Below, piece after piece: positions 9,528-20,064 of a stretch of 51,290 bases of DNA; positions within the stretch are counted from its first letter, which is position 1; every line of letters starts with the position of its first letter. Origin of the DNA: Bradyrhizobium sp. BRP22 (GTDB lineage Bacteria; Pseudomonadota; Alphaproteobacteria; Rhizobiales; Xanthobacteraceae). The stretch covers positions 1 through 51,290 of the forward strand of contig NZ_JADYVX010000048.1 in assembly GCF_020194175.1 (NCBI RefSeq), written 5' to 3'. A program made the translations under genes and the position numbers. The notes under the pieces were generated by a model, which had not been told where the DNA came from, made no database searches, and was given only the letters and a program-made list of their open reading frames with translations.

Positions 9528-10275
9528 TGTTGGCTCCGCTTCCACGGCGCTTGTGGTGTGCACGATCTAGACCAGCAGTCGCGATGCGCATTCGCTGCGG
9601 TTTTCGATCGCTATGTTGTCTTCGCAACAAGAGCGGTGGATTTTGAAACAAGCCGCACGTCTGAGGTCGAACACGAGGCGCATGCTACACGCCGGCGCCG
9701 ACCGATTGAAAAGGTGAATGCTTCTGCGAAGAGTTCTCCTCTTGCTCCAGGCTTCCTCGCCGGTGCAACAGCCAACTGTGTTGAGCTGTTAGCTGTAGCA
9801 CCTGTGTGACTTCGTCAGTGTAGTTCAATGGCCGAAATCCGGTGCTTGCTGATGGGATGATGGCCCTACAGGTGAGGATGATCTGGGTTGTTGTACAGCC
9901 TGCGGCAATGTCGCGGATCGGGAGGCGAGAAACTCGGACACTAGCTCAGTCATTCGGCTATACAAGCGGCGGGTGTACCTTGTTTGATCATAGGAGAATG
10001 TGTGTAATTCGATTCGGTCCGGACAGCTTAAGTTGGGCGATGTAGGACTTATCATATTTCGACTGCACGGTCGCGCTCACTGGCACCGCTCGACCTCTCG
10101 CCGCTATCGTCGAAGGCGAGCAGCCCTATCATACGAGAGGTGATGTTTTCAGGCTGCGGTTCCTAGATGGGAGCGTTGCATCTAGCGGTCGTGCTCGCTG
10201 GTGAAGTCGCCGTCTTTTTGAAAGCCCAGAGTCACGAAACGATCGTCGCTGATCGGGACGCGATGCAGTCGAAGA
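9528..10275. other. no recognisable gene
   Basis: Frames on both strands are short and show no family motif. There are no credible start sites and no terminator that I can defend. Confidence 0.35.
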
Positions 10276-10860
10276 CTATTCCTGCTCGTCGGATCGGCAC
10301 ATCTTAAGCGGGTCTGTGCAGTTTGCTGTGTCCGCATTCCGCAAAGCTGCAAGTCCGATGCTGCCACGGAAGTTGCCGGCTTTCGTCAACTCGTTTATGC
10401 GGTTGATCGCACACTTTGCGGTCAAGGCTGCGGCTGCCGAACTAGGCTCTTCAACAGAACTCTCACTATCTATGTTCTCGCCCGTACCGAAAATCTTAAT
10501 CTTACGGAAAATGTCTCGCCGCTATCTCCCACATGCTCGATCGCGATCAGCCAAGCGATGAGCGGCGCGAATATATCGACGAAGGCCGGGCCGTCCTGTG
10601 GTCGAACCGAAGCTGGCTCCGGAGGCCTTGGAGGGCGACACTCGATCGACTTTGCACATGTACTCAAAGTCCACGTGTCATTGTTGGTCTACAATGATGC
10701 GCGGCCAGAAGGGCAGATTGTACTTTCGATCTGCCATGCGGCGACAAGGCCGGCCCCAGCACAAGTTTGTCGGAGTGATGGAGTTTTCCTCGCGCGCTGC
10801 GGCCCGCGATAAAATTCCGTTGGCCAGCAAATCCAAGGCAAGTTGCGTCACCGCATACAG
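10276..10860 (-). pseudogene. unknown protein, frameshifted
   Basis: A minus frame ending at a TAG (10276-10278) reads KIKIFGTGENIDSESSVEEP, TAKCAINRINELTKAGNFRG and ALRNADTANC, which looks like real protein. Its upstream part appears to sit in another frame (DGPAFVDIFAPLIAWLIAIE) and possibly in a third (YAVTQLALDLLANGIL). If joined this is a decayed protein of about 190 residues. I do not recognise it. Confidence 0.3.
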
Positions 10861-11541
10861 CGGATGCTCCAAACCAGGGCCACTCGCTCTCTCAGAAATT
10901 ACAGTCCAATCGGAAAGCTTTAAGCGCGGAAATCATCACCGAACGGACTATCAAGTCGCGTTGGTGGCGAGCTGGACATTCGCGCTAAGATGCGGACAAT
11001 CCGGGCCGCCCGTCGTGGGTATTCTCCGAACCTGCCACGATCCTCCTGAAGCCTAGAGTGTCGATGAGCGCAACATACCAATCTGAACAAACGTGTTCAG
11101 GAGTTTCGCTGGTAATTCGAGCCTCTGTTGCCCTGCTTCTGCTTCCCGAACGAGCAGGGGGCCTGGCCTGTCGTATCGGCTAGGTTGGCGAACGGTTAGC
11201 ATCTTCGCTTGTATCATTATGGCGGCATGATAAGCGCATCTCTCGCGCATCAAGATTTTGCTCTATTAGTACCGTTGTTGGTGAGCGGTGGGGACAAACC
11301 ATTTGATTGCAAATCTACGCTCATGAATCCGCTCGCGCAGCGACGGAGCGTCAGCTATCGCATTGATTGTACGGTTTGCAATGTTGCCTGCTGTAAAGAA
11401 TTGTTTGTCCTGCTAATTATGCAATGAGTTGATATGTGCCGAGGCTGCAATTCTGCTTCACGGCACCGCAATTGTGTTTCGGTATTGCCAATCCTTGTTC
11501 TTGTGATAGGAAGCGCTCTCATCGCGAAAAAGGAGACGATC

Positions 11542-11736
11542 GTGGTGAGGTCGAAAGAGGCAAAAGGGAATAAGAGTATTCGTCGCGAATACACTAAGGC
11601 TGATATCAAAGAACTGCGAGCGCACTCAAAAGCGAGAACGCCGGTAGTGAAAATCGCCAAGCTAACCAAACGTACGGAAGGCTCCCTGCGGCAAAAGGCC
11701 ACGGCGCTGGGTATTCCGTTGGGACATCAGCGCTAG
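11542..11736 (+). CDS. 64-aa basic HTH-like small protein
   Basis: The GTG at 11542 is chosen as start because AGGAG (11531-11535) sits 6 bases upstream; the longer frame from 11434 lacks such a site. The 64-residue product is very basic (KEAKGNKSIRREYTKADIKE, LRAHSKARTPVVKIAKLTKR, TEGSLRQKATALGIPLG). It resembles the small rhizobial proteins with a YTK-DI-LR...SKxRTP...AK...R-xGxLRQKA pattern, which look like a minimal helix-turn-helix. DNA binding is inferred from charge and the HTH-like helices. No neighbours share its transcription unit. Confidence 0.75.
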   Translation: MVRSKEAKGNKSIRREYTKADIKELRAHSKARTPVVKIAKLTKRTEGSLRQKATALGIPLGHQR

Positions 11737-12056
11737 CCGGCGATTGGCTTCGGATAGCTCATGACGGATCTCCAAGAGAACTTGTTAGAGCCCCCGTGTC
11801 GTTCGCATAGTTCTTGAAGCTCTTGATCCGTCTTCGATGAAGCTGGCGTTTGCACGATCGCCGCGAAGCATGTTTGCAACTGAGCTACAAATATAGAAGT
11901 CAGATGACGCCGATTCTTCCGGTTGTTCCCCTAGGTGGAATAACCGGCAGTCTCATAGGGAAGACATGCAGTGATCGGAATAAGCAGGGTTGCTACGGTA
12001 CTAGCTTGGTGTCGCGACGAACCGGGCTAAGGCGGTGTAGTAGCCGACGCGCGGCT

Positions 12057-12300
12057 TCACAACCCGCCATCCTCCCACTCGCGCAGCACGACGCGCACAT
12101 TTTCGACTTTCGTGCCGGCTAGCTGGGCGATTGCTGCGCGCGCTTGTTTGTCACCAGCCTCTCTGCGTGCAGCGAGGATATTCCGCCGTTCGTGAGGTGA
12201 CCATGGACTATCAGAGGTAGCGCCCGCAGTCGGCTGGGTCCAGGCAATCGGAGAGCGCGATCGCGGTGAAGCCGTCGTGGTCGGTCCGGCGGACGACGGA
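12057..12300 (-). pseudogene. C-terminal part of a small conserved hypothetical protein
   Basis: A minus frame ending at TGA 12057-12059 reads WSPHERRNILAARREAGDKQ, ARAAIAQLAGTKVENVRVVL and REWEDGGL. This helical, charged block looks like a genuine protein tail. Upstream in the same frame it is only Pro/Ser/Thr-rich (PTTTASPRSRSPIAWTQ) with no start. A second frame there reads VVRRTDHDGFTAIALSDCLD, suggesting another broken small gene. Functions unknown. Confidence 0.35.
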
Positions 12301-12768
12301 CCGCATTTCCAGGAGAGTCAGCAGTAGGTGCTCGCGTCGCTAGCGAGCTGCCATTTACACCTACGGTTGCCGTAGAGGACGAGCCGGCAATGTCTCGCTC
12401 ATCTAGAAGTCGACGTTGCCTGCCTGCGGCCCGTCGCTCGCGGTGGCAACCGGCTTGGCGCCGGCGAGGAGCCGGATCAGGACGGCGTCCAGGTCATCCG
12501 GCGCAAATTTGTCGGCGCTCCGGGATCGATGGCTTTGATGCGGGGACGATAATGCCGGCCCACCTTAGCGGGCGATGAGATATCCCCGTGACGGAGGAGA
12601 GGATGGCAGCAACGACTTCCCGAGCTACGCTGGCACCTTCCTACAGGATCGAACAGGCAATTTTCCGTCCACGAGGTCGCCGAAGCCTTCCGAGCGGTCC
12701 TGTCCCCTCCAGGAGCTCCCGGGGGCGCGTCGGGCGAGCCTTGTCTCGATCGGGAGTGGGGCGGCCAC

Positions 12769-12963
12769 TCAGGATACTGCTCTCGCACGACTCTCGCGCA
12801 TCAGCGCAGCAAATTCGCACTGGAGCGAGTAGCATCTCTCGTCGCAATAAGGGAGTTGCGTGCCGATCTCGCGCAGATAGCTGGTGCCTGCGATCAACTC
12901 GCAGCACAGCCTGCAGAAAGTCTGCGGATAAGGCCTGCTACCGTTCACCAACACGAATTTCAT
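12769..12963 (-). CDS. Cys-quartet mini-protein, 64 aa (C-x2-C-x19-C-x3-C)
   Basis: ATG at 12961-12963 is fixed by GGAGG six bases upstream; the longer frame from 13032 is not supported. The protein begins MKFVLVNGSRPYPQTF and carries C17-R-L-C20, then SYLREIGTQLPYC (C40) and C44. This C-x2-C...C-x3-C arrangement suggests one zinc site in a treble-clef or ribbon fold (inference). It shares the block YLR-x3-T-x2-PYC-x3-CY with the protein at 23700-24023, and the same Cys spacing scheme with the one at 13180-13440. Function unknown; intact in a decayed area. Confidence 0.65.
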   Translation of the reverse strand: MKFVLVNGSRPYPQTFCRLCCELIAGTSYLREIGTQLPYCDERCYSLQCEFAALMRESRARAVS

Positions 12964-13179
12964 ATGGCGCCTCCGAACGCAAAGCAATAAACCACATCCG
13001 AGGTGTTCGCGATGCCTGGCGGGGAAGCGCAAAGATGGGCTCGGCTGTCGGGATTATCCCTGTTGCGCTCTCGTTGCTGGACGGAATGAGAATGCATTTC
13101 CGATCTTCCCGGCGCTTCCCATAGATGGTGCCGCGACAGATTTGATTTCGCTCAGGTTGCAATCGGAATGGTTGCAGCC

Positions 13180-13440
13180 CTAGGAACTTGAAAAAAGGCT
13201 TTGAGGCACAATCTCCTTGCTAGCAACTGCTGAACGGCGCGCAGCTCCGCTGTTTCTAACTCCGTGAAATCCGAACAGCCAGCCGCGATCGCGCTCCCGA
13301 CGCGCCTTGAACCGATCCAGGCATTTCCTGGAGCACAGCGCAGTGCGCCACGAGTAGTACCGGATCAGGCCAAACTTCCCGCCGCAAACAGCGCAACTTT
13401 TCGCTGAAGACTGGTGAGAGCATTGGGAGCTATCGCACAT
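13180..13440 (-). CDS. Cys-quartet mini-protein, 86 aa (C-x2-C-x16-C-x3-C)
   Basis: ATG at 13438-13440 opens MCDSSQCSHQSSAKSCAVC, then GGKFGLIRYYSWRTALC and SRKCLDRFKARRERDRGWL. The four cysteines C16, C19, C36 and C40 have the same order and nearly the same spacing as the proteins at 12769 and 23700. A basic tail follows. The segment CxxCGGKFGLIRYYSWRT...CSxKCxDRFK is one I associate with small conserved rhizobial proteins of unknown function. Its start overlaps the stop of the 35-codon ORF at 13430-13537 by 11 bases, suggesting translational coupling. A zinc-binding, possibly nucleic-acid- or protein-binding role is inferred only from the Cys pattern. Confidence 0.7.
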   Translation of the reverse strand: MCDSSQCSHQSSAKSCAVCGGKFGLIRYYSWRTALCSRKCLDRFKARRERDRGWLFGFHGVRNSGAARRSAVASKEIVPQSLFSSS

Positions 13441-13537
13441 CTCTATCGCCTGTGGTCTCGCGTGGGTGGTAGATTCCAGGGATCTCTGGTTCGCGGTCGC
13501 ACCGCGCGCACAAATGAAGTACGGCTGCGGGGGGCAT
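13430..13537 (-). CDS. 35-aa ORF with C-x2-C motif
   Basis: ATG at 13535-13537 opens MPPAAVLHLCARCDREPEIP and continues GIYHPRETTGDRDVR to TAG 13430-13432. The C-x2-C pair and the sensible PEIPGIYHPRETTG segment argue that it is coding. An alternative ATG at 13593-13595 has an excellent GGGAGG site but opens a different frame (MTVKRYFRCPYLPHELADHY). One reading is therefore a single-base frameshift splitting a protein of about 55 residues. The gene lies directly upstream of and overlaps the 86-residue Cys-quartet protein. Confidence 0.4.
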   Translation of the reverse strand: MPPAAVLHLCARCDREPEIPGIYHPRETTGDRDVR

Positions 13538-13599
13538 AGTGATCCGCGAGCTCATGCGGCAAATACGGGCAGCGGAAGTAGCGCTTGACTGTCATATGC

Positions 13600-14796
13600 G
13601 GCCTCCCAGGGCGAAACAGGGGCTTCTTCTCCGTCGCGCACGTTCCACGTGCGCACAGCTGGGATTGTGGCGATTGCGCCCGATCTTCCTTCTAATCGCC
13701 GGCCAATCGACTTTCCTTCATTGGCCCAAGGCTAGGTCAATCGCAACCGAAGGCTCAATTGTACGGAGGTAAGCGAGCGCCATCACAAGTGATAAAAGCG
13801 CCATACGAAGGTTTAGCTGCTCTGAAGCTTAGCCATCGCCAATTGCGCGGCTCCCTTCGCAACGAGACGGCGTATTGACAGCGGACCGCGCGGTGACCGC
13901 GAGTCCATCGTCACGAGGCGGATGTTCGTTGATCAGCGAACGGGCGCAGACTAGCCAATCTCTGACAGGCCGGCGGCGGTCGCCAAACGAATTGCCGATC
14001 TTATTCCAAAGTGCCTTTTTTTCCCCTTCAAGGCAGAGAGCCGAGCGCTGCGATGAAGCCTTGGAGGGCAAAGGTCAGATGTCCCTCAAACGAAGCCTTG
14101 GCCGCATGGTGCGCCGTATAGATGCAGCAGCCGCCCCGTTACCGACCAACGATCGCGGAGTTTCGATTGGAGAGGCACGCTTGGTTCTAGTCGACGATCG
14201 CCCTTGCACCACAACGCGGCTCGGTCGGAACAGCCGGCTACGTCGACGCCGATGGATGCCAGCGTCTTTGACCTCGCTCTGTGGTTGCATGGCCGGCGGC
14301 TGCGCAGGACGGCGCTGCGCCTGGAAATGCCAGCGGAGCCTCGTCCGACCGACGCGATGAAGTTGGTGTCTGCGGTCGCCTGCGATGTGGTATCCAATCA
14401 TCAGTGAGGTGCAGATCCTGCCCTTCTAGACCGGAACGGTCCCACATGCTGGAATGGATAATGATGGACATGCGGAAAATCCCGTTCGGAGCAGCGGCTA
14501 TTTAAGAAATTGTGTCGCACAAGTCGCCTCGCGGTCGACGCAAGCGCGAGGACGACGAAGGAAAGCTTGGAAACGATGCCTCGCGAACGTCGCTTCAATG
14601 CTCGCGCTAGCGGCTTTCGCTGTAGCGGCGATGCCTACAGACATCCCGGTACTCAGAAGGGGAAACTCGTCAGTCGTGCAATCTCACCTAGCACAGCCTT
14701 TCTCGAACGGACTGATGCAAGGACGAGGCTCAAGGAAACTTAGACATATGGGCGCGCGAAGTGATGGCGACCGTTTGGTTCTCGCGCTCGAGGCTA
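13600..14796. other. no recognisable gene
   Basis: Open frames up to 161 codons exist on both strands but overlap each other, are Arg/Ser/Pro-rich and show no family motif, as expected of shadows in GC-rich decayed DNA. I found no convincing start site or RNA structure. Confidence 0.35.
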
Positions 14797-16178
14797 TCAA
14801 CTTCGAGCTAAGACGATCACTCCGCTGGCGGGATCACTATCTCGGCCGACGTAGGCATTCAATGCAAGGGCGGCCCGGCGGCAAGTACGCGACCGCCGTT
14901 GCCCGCAACAATCGGGTTGACGCAATTGTCGTAGACGTCGCTGTTGAAGACTTCGTACCAGATTCCCTCACGAGGAAGCCCGAGTCGGTAGCCGAAGTGG
15001 GTGGTCTCCGACAGACTCGTCACGACAACTACGTCATCGCCCAGGTCTTCGAGCCAACGACGGAACGCGAGCGCGAGCACCCTGTTGGGATTGTGGCAAT
15101 GGAAGATATTGATACGTCCACGACGTAGCGCTCGCAGGCGTCCGCGCACCGCAATCAGCTCGCGCATGAAGCGCAAATCATTGCTCATCGCTCGATCATG
15201 ATCCAGCCCGTCCCACCAGATCCTATGGTTCGGATCGTGAGGAGAGTCGCTCCAGAGTTTGTCCTCGAGAAACTCCGGCCCCATGAACAACATAGGCACG
15301 CCGGGGCTGGTGAGCAGAATGCCATTAGCGATCCGGGCGCGCGAGCGCGCGTACCAAGACCGCGTCGGACGGATCGCAGATATGGGCGATGCGCGGTTTC
15401 TGATCCTTCGGTTCGTGGTTCGTCAACAATACGTCATGATTCTGCACGGCGCGCCAAGCGCCGTCAAACCCGGCCGGTGGCATGAGCGCATCGCGTATCC
15501 GTTCGAGATTAATCGGCGCCAAGGCGCCATGCGAAGCCTGTTCGATGACGCTGCGCACGCTGTCGCGCATGCGGTCGGACCAAACCATGTCGAACCCGGC
15601 GCCGCCGCTGCTGCTCGGCCGGACGACCCAGTCCGGACCTGGATTCCAGAACTCGGCGATCTGGACAGCTGATGGCTTTGCTGTCCTTACGGAAGGGTTT
15701 TGGCAGAAATGCCAACCGCCAAACCTGTCGATCACGCTCACTTCGTCATATCGGAAGCCGTCGACGTGAAACTTGTGCATCATTGCCACGGCGTTATCGA
15801 TCAGGAACTGGCGCACGGAGGCATTCCAGTATGCGAAAACAAGGCCGCCGGCCCAGTCACGATCAGTGAAATACAGGCTGTCGTTGTTGTTGCCCGGGCG
15901 GGCGCGATCGAAGAAATACAGACTTTCCTTGCCGAAATCGCCGCCCTCATGGTTGTAGACCACATCGAAGATGATTGCGATGCCATAGACGTGCAGAATG
16001 TCGATCAGCAGTCGGAGCTGGTCGTCGGCGCCGCGGACATCACCGACAGAGACCGGCGCATGACCGCGGGCGGCGAGCAGTGTGTTGGCGCGATCCACAT
16101 AGCGCGGCAGCTCCGGCATCGGTATACCGTACTCGAACTCGGGTGAGAAATAGTCGACGCCGTTGTAGCCGAGGCTAA

Positions 16179-17681
16179 TCGTACTGAGTCAGACGGTCGC
16201 AGTCATTGAGGCTGAGAATCAAGTAATTGAGGAGATTCAATATTTGGCGCGCGGAGGGCCAGATGAATCTCGATCAGGGTGGAGATAGCGAAACGCGGTT
16301 TGGGGAGTATGTAGCCGGTCTTGGAAGCGTGATCGGTCACGTGGAGCGGACGAGACCGCTGCGCGACTATTGCACGGGCCTGATGCTGCCTGGGGAACGC
16401 AAGAGCGTTGAGCCGATGGCGGCGCGGACGGCTCCAGCGCGGACGGCGGCACAGCACCAGTCGTTGCTGCATTTTGTCGCCAACGCGGCTTGGTCGGACG
16501 AGGACGTGCTGGCCAAGGTGCGCGAGATGGTGCTGCCGGCGATCGAGAAGAGCGGAACGATCGAGGCGTGGATCATCGATGACACCTCGTTCCCCAAGCA
16601 AGGCAAGCATTCGGTCGGCGTGCACCACCAATATTGCGGGCAGCTCGGCAAGCAGGCCAATTGCCAGGTCGCGGTGTCGCTGTCGGTTGCCAATCATGCC
16701 GCCAGCCTTCCGGTGGCCTATCGGCTGTAACTGCCGGAAGCCTGGACGAAGGATCGTGCCCGGCGGAAGAAGGCAGGCGTGCCGAAGCAGATCAAGTTCA
16801 AGACCAAGCCGCAGATCGCGCTGGAGCAAATCCGCTGGGCCTGCGAGAGCGGTCTGCCACGCGGCGTCGCGTTCATGGATGCGGCCTATGGCAGGGACGC
16901 GCGGCTGCGTGCAGGCATGACGGAGTTGGGCGTACCTTACGTGGTCGGCATCGTGCCGACCATCTTGATGTGGGCCCCTGGCAGTGGCCCACGGCGGATG
17001 GACAAGCCGATGAACAACACCGGCCGCCGCGACGAGCCCGAACTGGTCTCGGCCAAAAAAGTGGCACTCGGTTTACCGAAGCAGGCCTGGCGCACGGTGA
17101 CGTGGCGGGAAGGCTCGGCCGACCAGCTATCCTCGCGCTTCGCGCGTGTGCGTGTCCGCGTCGGGTACAACAAACTGATCCCCGAGAAGCTGTCGCCTGA
17201 GTGGCTGTTGATCGAATGGCCGGAGGGCGAAGCAGAGCCAACCAAATACTGGCTCTCCACGCTGCCGGAGAACGTCAGCTTCACGCAGCTCGTCGATCTG
17301 GCCAAGCTGCGCTGGCGCATCGAGCGCGACTATCAGGAACTCAAGCAGGAGGTCGGGCTCGGTCACTACGAAGGGCGCGGCTGGCGTGGCTTCCATCATC
17401 ACGCCACCCTGTGCATCGCGGCGTACGGCTTTCTCATCGCCGAACAGGCGAAGATTCCCCCCTCAGGACCTCGTTCTGCCGCGCCAGTCCAGGTCTCTCC
17501 CTTACCCGACAATTATCGACCCAGAGGATCTGCCCTTGCGACCTGAACGCCACGTCCCGAACTCGATCGCAACCATGCGCGTGCGGCTGAGCCGGGCCCT
17601 CAGCAAAACGGTCATACGATGCCCTTGTTGCGGCGCCGTCGCAGCATCACGCACGCCCAGAAAAATCATGACGCAGTAAGA
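16179..17681 (+). mobile_element. IS701-family insertion sequence, 1503 bp, with 4-bp CTAA duplication
   Basis: Left end TCGTACTGAGTCA and the reverse complement of the right end, TCTTACTGCGTCA, match at 11 of 13 positions. Both ends are flanked by CTAA (16175-16178 and 17682-17685), fitting the YTAR target duplication known for IS701-type elements. It carries one transposase gene, now broken. The element sits in the opposite orientation inside the GH13 gene. Intact ends and duplications show a simple, fairly recent insertion. Confidence 0.9.
16263..17679 (+). pseudogene. IS701-family transposase with one nonsense codon and one frameshift
   Basis: ATG at 16263 has GGAGGG seven bases upstream. 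The DDE transposase reads EAWIIDDTSFPKQGKHSVGV (first Asp region), then RGVAFMDAAYGRD (second Asp region), then the C-terminal Glu region RWRIERDYQELKQEVGLGHY. A TAA (16728-16730) interrupts the sequence where a Tyr codon is expected (AYRL-stop-LPEAW). A C-run near 17457 shifts the frame, so the tail RPERHVPNSIATMRV appears in another frame and ends at TAA 17677-17679, just inside the right inverted repeat. The element is therefore not autonomous unless these are sequence errors. Confidence 0.85.
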
Positions 17682-18237
17682 CTAAAAGCTGTTGGAAATT
17701 CGACGATCGGCAGCGGCTGCACGGCGGTGACCCCGAAATCCGCCAGATAAGGCACCCGATCGAGGACGTCCAGGAATTTGGCAATCCGACCCGCACGTCG
17801 ATCAAGGCCGTTGGCGTCGACGGCGTGGAAGGTGCCTATGTGGAGCTGATAGATGATCAGCTCCTCGTAAGCGGGCGGATGAAAGCCACATCATGCCAAG
17901 GATAACGGGCTTGGTCAGACACGACGCAGTTCCAGTCGGATGCCACTAGCTCGCGAGCATAGGGTCGCGCTTATAACCGGCCCGTCCGCTCCGACGACGT
18001 AGAACTTGTACTGTGCTCCCTCCATCACACCGGCAATAAAGCCGGCCCAATAGCCGTTGGCATCGCGAACAAGCCGGCAGTTCTCGTCCGTCGCGATCCA
18101 GCGGTTGAACGAGCCGGTGACGTAAACGGCACTGGCGCGGGGCGCCCAGGCGCGGAACGTCACCCCGCCAGAAAGGAGGTTTGCGCCCATTGGGGTGTGC
18201 GGCCCCACGTGACTGGTGTCAGCGGGCATGCAGCCTC

Positions 18238-19384
18238 TTAGTCGTAACCACCAAACATCAAGAGGTGGATGTCACTGTCTGTGGCATTCATCATTCCGTG
18301 CAAGCTGCCGGGCTTGAGCAGCACGAAATGGCCAGCCCGCAACGTGCGAAGCTCAAAGCACTGTTCGCGGTCGGGGAATTTGTACCAATCGCCTGTCACC
18401 ATTACAGCTTGTCCGTGCAGGAGGAAGAATACTCCTGGTTATCTCGATGACGGTGTAGGTCTATGCCGCAATTGTTCTTCAGAATGTGAAGTCGATATAG
18501 TCGATCGCCAAGAAGCCCTCGTGGCGTTCGCCCTCAGACTTACGACCCATGAAATCGAGCTGCCACGGTTCAACAATGCGGCCCAGCTCGCCGCTTCCGG
18601 CAAAACCGAGATAGTTAGACATGAGGTTGCGGTAGTGCGGGACGTCGACGCCCCATGCGGCTTGGCGCTGATCCCGACACGGTACTATGTCCAGGTCATC
18701 CTTATTCTCCCGATCGAAGTCGCTGCGCTGCCCGAGGATAAGGTCGGGACGCGTGATGAGGTCCCCGCTGTCCAGCGAGGAGAGCCCGATCGTGTCGGCA
18801 CCAGCGGAAAAGACTGCCCGCAGGTCACTGCCGTGATCTCCCCATAGATCGATCTCATATCGATCCGTCGCCTCCTTACAGGGAACGGTGATCAGACCGC
18901 TCGCGTCGCGAACGTTGACCTTCAGCAACAGGAGGATACTGCGACCCGGCAGGCGTCCCATTGTCTCTGCGAGCTTAGAGTCGGGGCTCGCCCGGTAAGA
19001 TAGTTTGAGGAAGGGGACGACGCGGTCTGGCACCGGCTCAAACGCTTCGAGATTTTTCCACGCGCAGGCCGTTACCCAGCCACGGAGCAGGTAGGTGTCT
19101 GTGACCAGGAAGTCGCGCACGTTTTGCTTCTGGAAATCGGTTTTATTGTCATGCCGGGTTGGATCGAGGATGTCGGCGTCGGCGCCCTGGGGCCCGGCGA
19201 GGTCGAGATGGCTGAACGGAACCAATGCGTGCAGATGGTCAGTGAGATAGAAATGCTGCTCGGCGGCGAGATGATGCGCCTCTGCAACGGCCAACAGCTT
19301 CGTCATAAGATTGCGGCTATTGTAGTCAGGCGTCTGATCGGGCGGCACCCGCAGCACGGTATCAGCGGCGATGAGGGGTGTCAT
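18238..19384 (-). pseudogene. cupin-tailed hypothetical protein, two single-base frameshifts at the 3' end
   Basis: ATG at 19382-19384 overlaps the stop of the preceding cupin gene (ATGA), implying translational coupling. About 300 residues read cleanly (FYLTDHLHALVPFSHLDLAG, LVTDTYLLRGWVTACAWKNL, RSILLLLKVNVRDASGLITV, NYLGFAGSGELGRIVEPWQL). The frame then shifts by one near 18482 and again near 18440. The tail is a cupin barrel: CGIDLHRHRDNQEY, GQAVMVTGDWY, LRAGHFVLLKPGSLHGMM, and it ends at TAA 18238-18240. The His-x-His and the PGSLHG motif are the usual metal-binding cupin motifs. The N-terminal domain is unrecognised. It probably acted with the GMC oxidoreductase and cupin encoded upstream. 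Confidence 0.65.
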
Positions 19385-20064
19385 GCGAGACCTGCCCAAG
19401 CAGGAGGAGTGATAGCCAAACGCAACGAAGTTGAGCGGACGGCGTTGCCTTTCGGGTTGCGCACGCCATGAATGCCACCGCTCTTGGTGAATAGTGTAAT
19501 GCCAGGACGGACTGGGATTTCGCGGCACGGCTTAGGGCCGAGCCCGTAAATGTCCGGCATCGGCTCGACGAGAGGATACCGAGCATCTACAGCCGGATCA
19601 TCCCCGTCACCAAGATAGGCAATGCCCTCGCCCTCAATGAAGTAATAGAGCTCTTCGGATACGACATGCTGGTGTGTTCCCTCGACAGCCCCAGGCGGCA
19701 ACTCGACCTTATGAAAGTACACGATGGTGCCGCCGAGCTCGCGCTGGATCCAGCGCATTCCCATGACGTTCTTGTTGCCGTCGAACTTGCCGGGCGTTGG
19801 CGGATCGCCGCGGAAGTAATCGGCGCTGGTCGGCTCCATCATTGCGTTCTGATAGAACACCGTTACTACCTCCCGAGCGTCCCGGATCCAGCCGCGCTGG
19901 AACGAGATGACGTAGTTCTCATCACGGAAGGTATTTTCGTCCGAGCTCGGTGCGGGTTTGTTGGGCTCTTGGTGCGAGCGGGCGTAGTCATTGTCCCAAC
20001 CGGGATCGACGATGTGGTAGTTGAGCGGCTGATCGAGATCCGGCTCACGGAATGAGACTTGCAC
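19381..20064 (-). CDS. cupin-domain protein
   Basis: The frame opens at GTG 20062-20064 and ends at 19381. A clear cupin motif lies in the middle: KVELPPGAVEGTHQHVVSEE with YYFIEGEGIAYLGDG (motif 1: H-x-H...E...G) and later PGITLFTKSGGIHGVRNP (motif 2). This implies a metal-binding beta-barrel acting as an enzyme or sugar-binding domain; the reaction is unknown. Upstream of the GTG, a frame without stop (FKSALADIRGVTRV) leads into VSFREPDLDQPLNYHIVDPG, so the protein may originally have been fused to the protein encoded at 20045-20656, with one frameshift near 20110 separating them. It overlaps the next gene by 4 bases. Confidence 0.7.
   Translation of the reverse strand: MQVSFREPDLDQPLNYHIVDPGWDNDYARSHQEPNKPAPSSDENTFRDENYVISFQRGWIRDAREVVTVFYQNAMMEPTSADYFRGDPPTPGKFDGNKNVMGMRWIQRELGGTIVYFHKVELPPGAVEGTHQHVVSEELYYFIEGEGIAYLGDGDDPAVDARYPLVEPMPDIYGLGPKPCREIPVRPGITLFTKSGGIHGVRNPKGNAVRSTSLRLAITPPAWAGLA

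Larger units (their letters stand above)
14797..18229 (-). pseudogene. GH13 1,4-alpha-glucan branching-type enzyme, IS-interrupted and frameshifted
   Basis: ATG at 18227-18229 with AGAGG upstream opens a CBM48-like N-terminus (GVTFRAWAPRASAVYVTGSF, NRW). The GH13 catalytic core follows beyond the insertion: FDVVYNHEGGDFG, HVDGFRYDEVS (nucleophile Asp), IAEFWN (acid/base Glu) and VQNHD (transition-state Asp). A C-terminal domain ends at TGA 14797-14799. An IS701-family element sits between EFPTAF and SLGYNG; deleting it with one CTAA copy restores the frame exactly. Separate frameshifts occur near 17890, 17965 and 15310-15330, and a stop replaces a Gly codon near 14858. The family makes alpha-1,6 branches in glycogen. 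It was the last gene of a minus-strand operon, starting 8 bases after the cupin gene. Confidence 0.85.

Noticed and set aside
13875..14401. Overlapping open frames on both strands of up to 161 codons
   Set aside because: Mutually overlapping, Arg/Ser/Pro-rich, no start site and no recognisable motif.
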